From Candidatus Stahliibacteriota bacterium (GTDB lineage Bacteria; Hydrothermota; UBA3073), in the NCBI GenBank assembly GCA_030627085.1, contig DAOUSS010000034.1, positions 1-10,489 on the forward strand: a stretch of 10,489 bases of DNA, given 5' to 3'. Shown here one piece after another: positions 6,805 through 10,489 of this stretch (positions are counted from its first letter, which is position 1; every line of letters starts with the position of its first letter). The position numbers were made by a program, and so were the translations under genes. A model generated the notes under the pieces. It did not search any database and was not told the DNA's origin. It saw only the letters and a program-made list of their open reading frames with translations.

Positions 6805-7554
6805 ATGAATAGGGTTGTATTTCTTGGGACAGCAGGTGCAAGAATCGCAGTATTCAAACAGATAAGGGCGTCTGGTGGAATATGGCTTGAACTGAATGAT
6901 ACGAGAATACTGATAGACCCTGGCCCCGGCTCTCTTGTCAAATGTTGTGCCTCGAGAGCTGGACTGGATCCCCGGAAGATAGATGCCATATTTCTCTCAC
7001 ATAGGCATCTTGACCATTCTGCAGATATGAATGTAATGGTGGAGGCAATGACAGGAGGTGGACTTAAAAAGAGAGGCGCCGTTTTCCTACCGGCAGATGC
7101 ATTGAGCGATGATCCCGTTCTGTGGAGTTATGCAAGAAGTTATGTAGAAGAGATGGTTATTCTGAAAGAGAACGAAACATATAGTCTCAAGAAGTTGAAG
7201 ATTCACACATCAGAAAGGCTTGTCCACAGTGTTGAGACATATGGTGCAAGGTTTGAGGGAAATAAGACCGTAGTATATATACCGGATACGAAGTTCTTTT
7301 CTACTCTTTATGAAAACTTTAAAGGGGATATACTCATAATAAATGTGGTAAGAAAGGAAAAGAGTGAATACGAGCACTTATCGCTTGAAGAAGCGAAAGA
7401 GATAATTAAAGCAATTAGACCGCAAACAGCAATACTCACACATTTCGGGATGACGATGATAACGGCGAAACCCTGGGTACTGGCAGAAAAATTACAGGAA
7501 GAGATAGGAATAAAGGTGATTGCAGCAAGAGACGGAATGCAGTTTGCCCTATGA
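6805..7554 (+). CDS. MBL-fold metallo-hydrolase (RNase Z/lactamase_B_2-like)
   Basis: The product is a 249-residue metallo-beta-lactamase-fold protein. Numbered from ATG 6805 it has FLGTAGARI (6-14), the LIDPGPG strand (36-42), the metal motif SHRHLDH (H66, H68, D70, H71), then H141, D161 in YIPDT (159-163) and H213 in ILTHFGM. This is a full di-zinc site. The closest pattern I recall is the short, mostly uncharacterised MBL family common in archaea and deep-branching bacteria that starts with FLGTGG-like motifs and carries an EAMTGG segment. The substrate is unknown; hydrolysis of a phosphodiester is a guess from the fold. I prefer ATG 6805 over the upstream in-frame TTG at 6784 because AGGGTG (6795-6800) is well placed and MNRVVFLG fits the family start. 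Its stop overlaps the start of the HAD remnant (ATGA). Confidence 0.88.
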   Translation: MNRVVFLGTAGARIAVFKQIRASGGIWLELNDTRILIDPGPGSLVKCCASRAGLDPRKIDAIFLSHRHLDHSADMNVMVEAMTGGGLKKRGAVFLPADALSDDPVLWSYARSYVEEMVILKENETYSLKKLKIHTSERLVHSVETYGARFEGNKTVVYIPDTKFFSTLYENFKGDILIINVVRKEKSEYEHLSLEEAKEIIKAIRPQTAILTHFGMTMITAKPWVLAEKLQEEIGIKVIAARDGMQFAL

Positions 7555-7673
7555 CTTTTATTTTTAACTTTGACGGCACATTAACCAACCCATTTCCTCA
7601 TGCAGATGCAATGAGAGAGATGATGATAAAGATTCTTGTGTCCAAGGGGACTTCCGAATACTTTGATATTTAA
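7551..7673 (+). pseudogene. Remnant of a HAD-superfamily hydrolase (motif I only)
   Basis: A 40-codon frame starts at ATG 7551, overlapping the MBL gene stop as ATGA, and ends at TAA 7671. It begins MTFIFNFDGTLTNPFPHADA. FNFDGTLT is motif I of HAD hydrolases (normally DxDGTLT), but the nucleophilic first Asp is Asn (N6), and motifs II-IV are absent because the frame ends after about 20 more residues. HAD enzymes are usually 200 or more residues, so this looks like the 5' end of a gene that lost the rest by deletion. The tight ATGA overlap shows it was once a normal operon member. It ends 11 nt before the YchF-like gene. Continued translation into an inactive short peptide is possible. Confidence 0.6.
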
Positions 7674-7684
7674 TCTTACTTTCT

Positions 7685-8656
7685 ATGTTAAAACTTGGAA
7701 TAACAGGAATACCCGGTGGTGGTAAGAGCACTATCTTTACCGTCCTTACCCGTAAAGAGACTACATATACATCGGAGCCAGATATTGCAGTAGTAGGCAT
7801 ATCCGACGAAAGACTGGACTATCTTGCCCGTTTATTCAAAAAGGAGAAAGTAGTGTATGAGGCAATGGAGTTTGTAGATGTAAAAAACAATAAAAACCTG
7901 TTGAAGAATATGGATATTTTGATTGTGGTTGTGCCTTTTTTTGGTGGCTTTGATACCCCTAAAAATTATCTGGAAGAGGTAGAAAATAAGTTTATAGTTG
8001 AAGATGCTCTCCTGTGCGAGGAAAGATGTAAGAGGATTGAAAAGAGCAAGAAGGAAGAGATAGAAGGAGAATTAGACCTGCTGAGGAAGCTGGGAACGAC
8101 CCTGGAGGAGGAAAAACCGCTTCGTGTCTATGAGTTGAATCCCTGGGAAAATAAAATCATAAAGGGATTTACATTTTTGTCTATAAAATCCTGCATCTGT
8201 ATTTTAAATCTTGAGGAAGGGATAGAAGAAAAAGTCGTGAGTTTCCCATTTGTGCATTCGATTCCTGTGATAGCGGTGTATGGTGAACTTGAAAAGGAGG
8301 TTATTCTTGCGGGAGACGAAGAGGAGATGAGAGCAGAATTTGGACTGGGACCTCCCCTTATATTGAGACTCAAAAACACTGTGTTTGAAGCCAAAAACAT
8401 TATAACATTCTATACGGTAGTTGGTAAGGAAGCAAGGGCATGGAATATAGAGAAAGGGACAACTGCAATAGAATCAGCAGGGAAAATACATTCAGATATA
8501 GCACACGGTTTTATAAAGGCAGAAGTGGTTCCGTTCGATGTTTTAAAAGAGACCGGTTCTTTCAATGAGGCAAAACACCAGGGCAAGGTGAGACTTGAAG
8601 GGAAGGAATATGAGATTAGCGACGGTGATGTAATAGAGTTCAGGTTCAATGTGTAA
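7685..8656 (+). CDS. Divergent YchF-like P-loop NTPase with C-terminal TGS domain
   Basis: This 323-residue protein is most like YchF/OLA1 (about 363 residues), a translation-associated, ribosome-binding nucleotidase of the Obg group. Evidence: a Walker A GIPGGGKST (8-16) at the N-terminus; a charged helical segment (about 95-145, including EGELDLLRKLGTTLEEEKP); a G4-like NLEE (175-178) at the place of the YchF NxxE motif; and a C-terminal TGS domain (about 240-323) matching YchF closely (FYTVVGKEARAWNIEKGTTA; GFIKAEV; final DGDVIEFRFNV). The oddity is the G3/switch II region: where YchF has DIAGLVKGA..., this protein has FVDVKNNKN (63-71) and then passes straight to the next strand, so the DxxG motif is absent and roughly a dozen residues are missing. 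It may bind nucleotide without normal hydrolysis. It has no Shine-Dalgarno sequence, and only 11 nt separate it from the HAD remnant. Confidence 0.85.
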   Translation: MLKLGITGIPGGGKSTIFTVLTRKETTYTSEPDIAVVGISDERLDYLARLFKKEKVVYEAMEFVDVKNNKNLLKNMDILIVVVPFFGGFDTPKNYLEEVENKFIVEDALLCEERCKRIEKSKKEEIEGELDLLRKLGTTLEEEKPLRVYELNPWENKIIKGFTFLSIKSCICILNLEEGIEEKVVSFPFVHSIPVIAVYGELEKEVILAGDEEEMRAEFGLGPPLILRLKNTVFEAKNIITFYTVVGKEARAWNIEKGTTAIESAGKIHSDIAHGFIKAEVVPFDVLKETGSFNEAKHQGKVRLEGKEYEISDGDVIEFRFNV

Positions 8657-8682
8657 TTTTGTTTTTCTTAAGACCTTTTAGA

Positions 8683-8689
8683 AGGAGGT
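8683..8689 (+). promoter_or_regulatory. Strong ribosome binding site of the small membrane protein gene
   Basis: AGGAGGT at 8683-8689 is a near-perfect Shine-Dalgarno sequence, 3 nt before ATG 8693. It is the strongest site in the plus-strand run and confirms this start for a gene that would otherwise be hard to call. Confidence 0.8.
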
Positions 8690-8692
8690 AGT

Positions 8693-9052
8693 ATGGAATT
8701 CTTACTGCTTGGGGGGATGATACTATTAATGGGACTTACAAGCAAGGTAAAGATGTTGAAAGAAGCTAACAGGGCACTCATAGGACTGAAAATACCCATT
8801 GGTATAGTTGTATTCGTTGTCGGTCTTGTTCTCCTTACAACAGGAGGAACATATATTAAAACTGCTTATCGGGGTACTCTTGTCTTTCCAGGTATCATGG
8901 GTTTAATAGCAGGTGCACTTTTAATCTTTGATTTGTTTAAGCTTATACCTCAGGCACAGGAGTCTATAGACAAGGTGACGAATACCATAAATACCCTGCA
9001 AGTTCCTGTTGGCGTCGTTACTATAATAGCCGCATTGATAGGTATGTTTTGA
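8693..9052 (+). CDS. Small integral membrane protein, four predicted helices, internally duplicated
   Basis: The 119-residue protein is almost entirely hydrophobic, with likely transmembrane helices at about 2-16, 31-50, 62-80 and 102-119. Two polar loops (17-30, 81-101) separate helices 1/2 and 3/4. The two halves look related: each has a Gly/Met-rich first helix, a polar linker of similar character (KVKMLKEANRALIG; QESIDKVTNTINT), and a second helix opening with L-x-x-P-x-G (LKIPIG, 32-37; LQVPVG, 102-107). The protein has no signal peptide cleavage site and no catalytic-looking residues. I do not recognise a family. It is preceded by a strong ribosome binding site, lies 36 nt after the YchF-like gene and only 3 nt before rimO, so it belongs to the same transcript. 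Its role is unknown. Confidence 0.82.
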   Translation: MEFLLLGGMILLMGLTSKVKMLKEANRALIGLKIPIGIVVFVVGLVLLTTGGTYIKTAYRGTLVFPGIMGLIAGALLIFDLFKLIPQAQESIDKVTNTINTLQVPVGVVTIIAALIGMF

Positions 9053-9055
9053 CGG

Positions 9056-10360
9056 ATGAAAGTATTCATAAAGACACTTGGATGTCCGAAGAATCTTGTT
9101 GATTCTGAGGTTATTACGGGTTACATTTCGAAGGGGAAGAATTCCATCACAAAAGACCCTTCCGAGGCCGATGTGATAATTCTGAATACCTGTGCATTTA
9201 TACAGGATGCAGTGCGAGAATCAGAGGAAGAGATATCGTATCTATCAAATCTGCGGGGGAGACTCATAGTTACAGGATGTCTCCCCCAGAGATTTAAAAA
9301 GGTGTCTCAAGGATGCGATTTTATAGTCGGTCTCGGCAGATATGACTTCTGGGAAAGACTTGGGAGGGGAAATCTTCCAGAATCCTGCCTTTTAGTCTCA
9401 TCTAACAATTATATCTTTAATGACACAAACAGAGTGTTACTGACTCCATCTCACTATGCGTATTTGAGAATTGCTGAAGGATGCTCAAATAGATGCAGTT
9501 ATTGTATTATTCCATACATCAGAGGACCATATCGTAGTAAAAAGATAAAAGATATAGTGACAGAGGCAGAATATTTGAGAGATGCTGGTGTAAAGGAGCT
9601 CATTCTTATAGCACAGGACACAACTAATTATGGAATTGATATATATAGTGAATATAAACTACCAGAAATTTTGCAAAGGCTCTCAATGATTGACGGAATT
9701 GACTGGATAAGATTGTTATATGCCCATCCAGCCCATTTGACAGATAATATAATAGATATAATTAGAGAAAGCAAAAAGATTGTAAAATATGTAGATCTGC
9801 CTATTCAGCATATATCCAATTCCATCTTGAAATCAATGCGAAGAAAGGTTACAAGAGAGAGAATTGAAGAGATTGTCAAAAATTTAAGGACAATCCCGGG
9901 GATGCACATAAGGTCCGAGGTGATGGTAGGATATCCAGGAGAAGGAGAGAAAGAGTTTGCAGAACTTATAGATTTTCTTCTTTCTGTAAAATTTGACTCG
10001 CTTGGGCTCTTTAAATTTTCTTTGGAAAAAGAGGCGCCTGTACATAGAGGTGGAATTTCATCAGACCTGCTTTCTATTGAGGAGATAGAGGAGAGATACG
10101 ATATAATTATGGAGATTGCAAGGCAGCTATCATATGAACACAATTGCTCTCTCGTTGGTAGGACCCTTAGAATCATTGTGGACGGCCCCGGTGAAGGCAG
10201 AACTCAGTGGCAGTCACCCGAGATAGATGGTGTAGTATTTTTTGAAGGAGATGCAAGAACAGGTGAATTTACAGATGTTAAAATCACCAATGCAGAGGAT
10301 TTTGATCTTTTTGGAGTTACAACAGACCCATTTCTCCATATACGTACCGGTCCTTCATAA
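9056..10360 (+). CDS. rimO: Ribosomal protein S12 (Asp) methylthiotransferase RimO
   Basis: RimO is a radical-SAM enzyme that adds a methylthio group to a conserved aspartate of ribosomal protein S12, using two [4Fe-4S] clusters. The 434-residue product has the N-terminal UPF0004 domain with its three cluster cysteines (C10 in TLGCPKNLVDSE, C46 in LNTCAF, C75 in TGCLPQR), the radical-SAM CxxxCxxC (C143, C147, C150 in EGCSNRCSYCIIP), DLPIQHIS (247-254), the GYPGE SAM-binding segment (292-296), and a C-terminal TRAM domain (about 362-425). GCPKNLVDSE and the PYIRGPYRS stretch point to RimO rather than MiaB or MtaB. The length is normal. There is no good Shine-Dalgarno sequence at the ATG; the gene starts 3 nt after the membrane protein stop, so translational coupling is likely. 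It is the last gene of the plus-strand run. Confidence 0.95.
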   Translation: MKVFIKTLGCPKNLVDSEVITGYISKGKNSITKDPSEADVIILNTCAFIQDAVRESEEEISYLSNLRGRLIVTGCLPQRFKKVSQGCDFIVGLGRYDFWERLGRGNLPESCLLVSSNNYIFNDTNRVLLTPSHYAYLRIAEGCSNRCSYCIIPYIRGPYRSKKIKDIVTEAEYLRDAGVKELILIAQDTTNYGIDIYSEYKLPEILQRLSMIDGIDWIRLLYAHPAHLTDNIIDIIRESKKIVKYVDLPIQHISNSILKSMRRKVTRERIEEIVKNLRTIPGMHIRSEVMVGYPGEGEKEFAELIDFLLSVKFDSLGLFKFSLEKEAPVHRGGISSDLLSIEEIEERYDIIMEIARQLSYEHNCSLVGRTLRIIVDGPGEGRTQWQSPEIDGVVFFEGDARTGEFTDVKITNAEDFDLFGVTTDPFLHIRTGPS

Positions 10361-10429
10361 TCAATCTTGATTTCTAAGCTCTTTCTCTTTAAGGGAACTC
10401 AAAATTTTCTTGATTGCATAGGAAACTAT

Positions 10430-10484
10430 ACCACAGAGGACACGGAGAAACAATATTTATTTATTCTCTGTGTGCTCAAATGGT
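10430..10484 (+). repeat. Degenerate palindrome downstream of rimO
   Basis: GAGGACACGGAGAA (10436-10449) pairs with TTCTCTGTGTGCTC (10464-10477) over 12 of 14 positions, and ACCA/TGGT (10430-10433, 10481-10484) extends the stem past a small internal loop. The apical loop is A/T-rich, 14 nt. The motif CCACAGAGGACACGGAGAA resembles palindromic intergenic units I remember from many environmental bacterial genomes, so it may be a dispersed repeat. It may also serve as a transcript-end hairpin for the rtcB-rimO run, although no T-run follows it. Confidence 0.6.
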
Positions 10485-10489
10485 TGAAC

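Noticed and set aside
10361..10456. A minus-strand frame ending in SYAIKKILSSLKEKELRNQD that looks like a protein C-terminus convergent with rimO.
   Set aside because: It is open for only about 30 codons, has a stop inside the palindrome and no start; too short to separate from chance, though it could be a gene end cut off by the repeat.

Overview
This window is AT-rich bacterial chromosome. The bacterial assignment rests on a complete clamp-loader subunit pair (DnaX, HolA), YbaB/EbfC and RimO. Coding is tight, arginine is mostly AGA/AGG and isoleucine often ATA, and most proteins match their families only at the level of key motifs. Together with an uncharacterised secreted protein and several unplaceable small proteins, this suggests an uncultivated candidate-phylum bacterium rather than a model lineage. 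I cannot assign the phylum from sequence alone. I see no integrase, transposase, CRISPR array, tRNA or rRNA.

Layout. The left part (1-2466) reads on the minus strand: dnaX and ybaB form a two-gene operon behind a consensus promoter at 2578-2606. Next comes the start of an exported protein that runs off the left edge and has its own consensus promoter (567-595). The usual recR does not follow ybaB. The intergenic region 2467-2944 is a divergent promoter region. It also holds the decayed remains of a nucleotidyltransferase gene: 45 N-terminal codons, a stop, then a C-terminal-like piece in another frame.

From 2945 everything reads on the plus strand: nfo (endonuclease IV), holA (clamp-loader delta), a repeat-bearing spacer (4808-4962), then a compact run from 4963 to 10360. 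That run is rtcB (RNA ligase), a pilin-like membrane-anchored protein, an MBL-fold hydrolase, a 40-codon HAD-hydrolase remnant, a YchF-like nucleotide-binding TGS protein, a small four-helix membrane protein and rimO. Most junctions in the run are 0-35 nt, so it is probably one transcript. The last 129 bases hold a degenerate palindrome.

Functionally the window is housekeeping: replication clamp loading (dnaX, holA), base-excision repair (nfo), RNA repair or splicing (rtcB), ribosome modification (rimO) and ribosome-associated nucleotide binding (YchF-like). I do not see a clear new defence or mobile system. The least ordinary points are the YchF-like protein without a recognisable switch II/G3, the internally duplicated membrane protein, the pilin-like protein without the usual cleavage glycine, two genes caught in decay, and a near-symmetrical divergent promoter pair.
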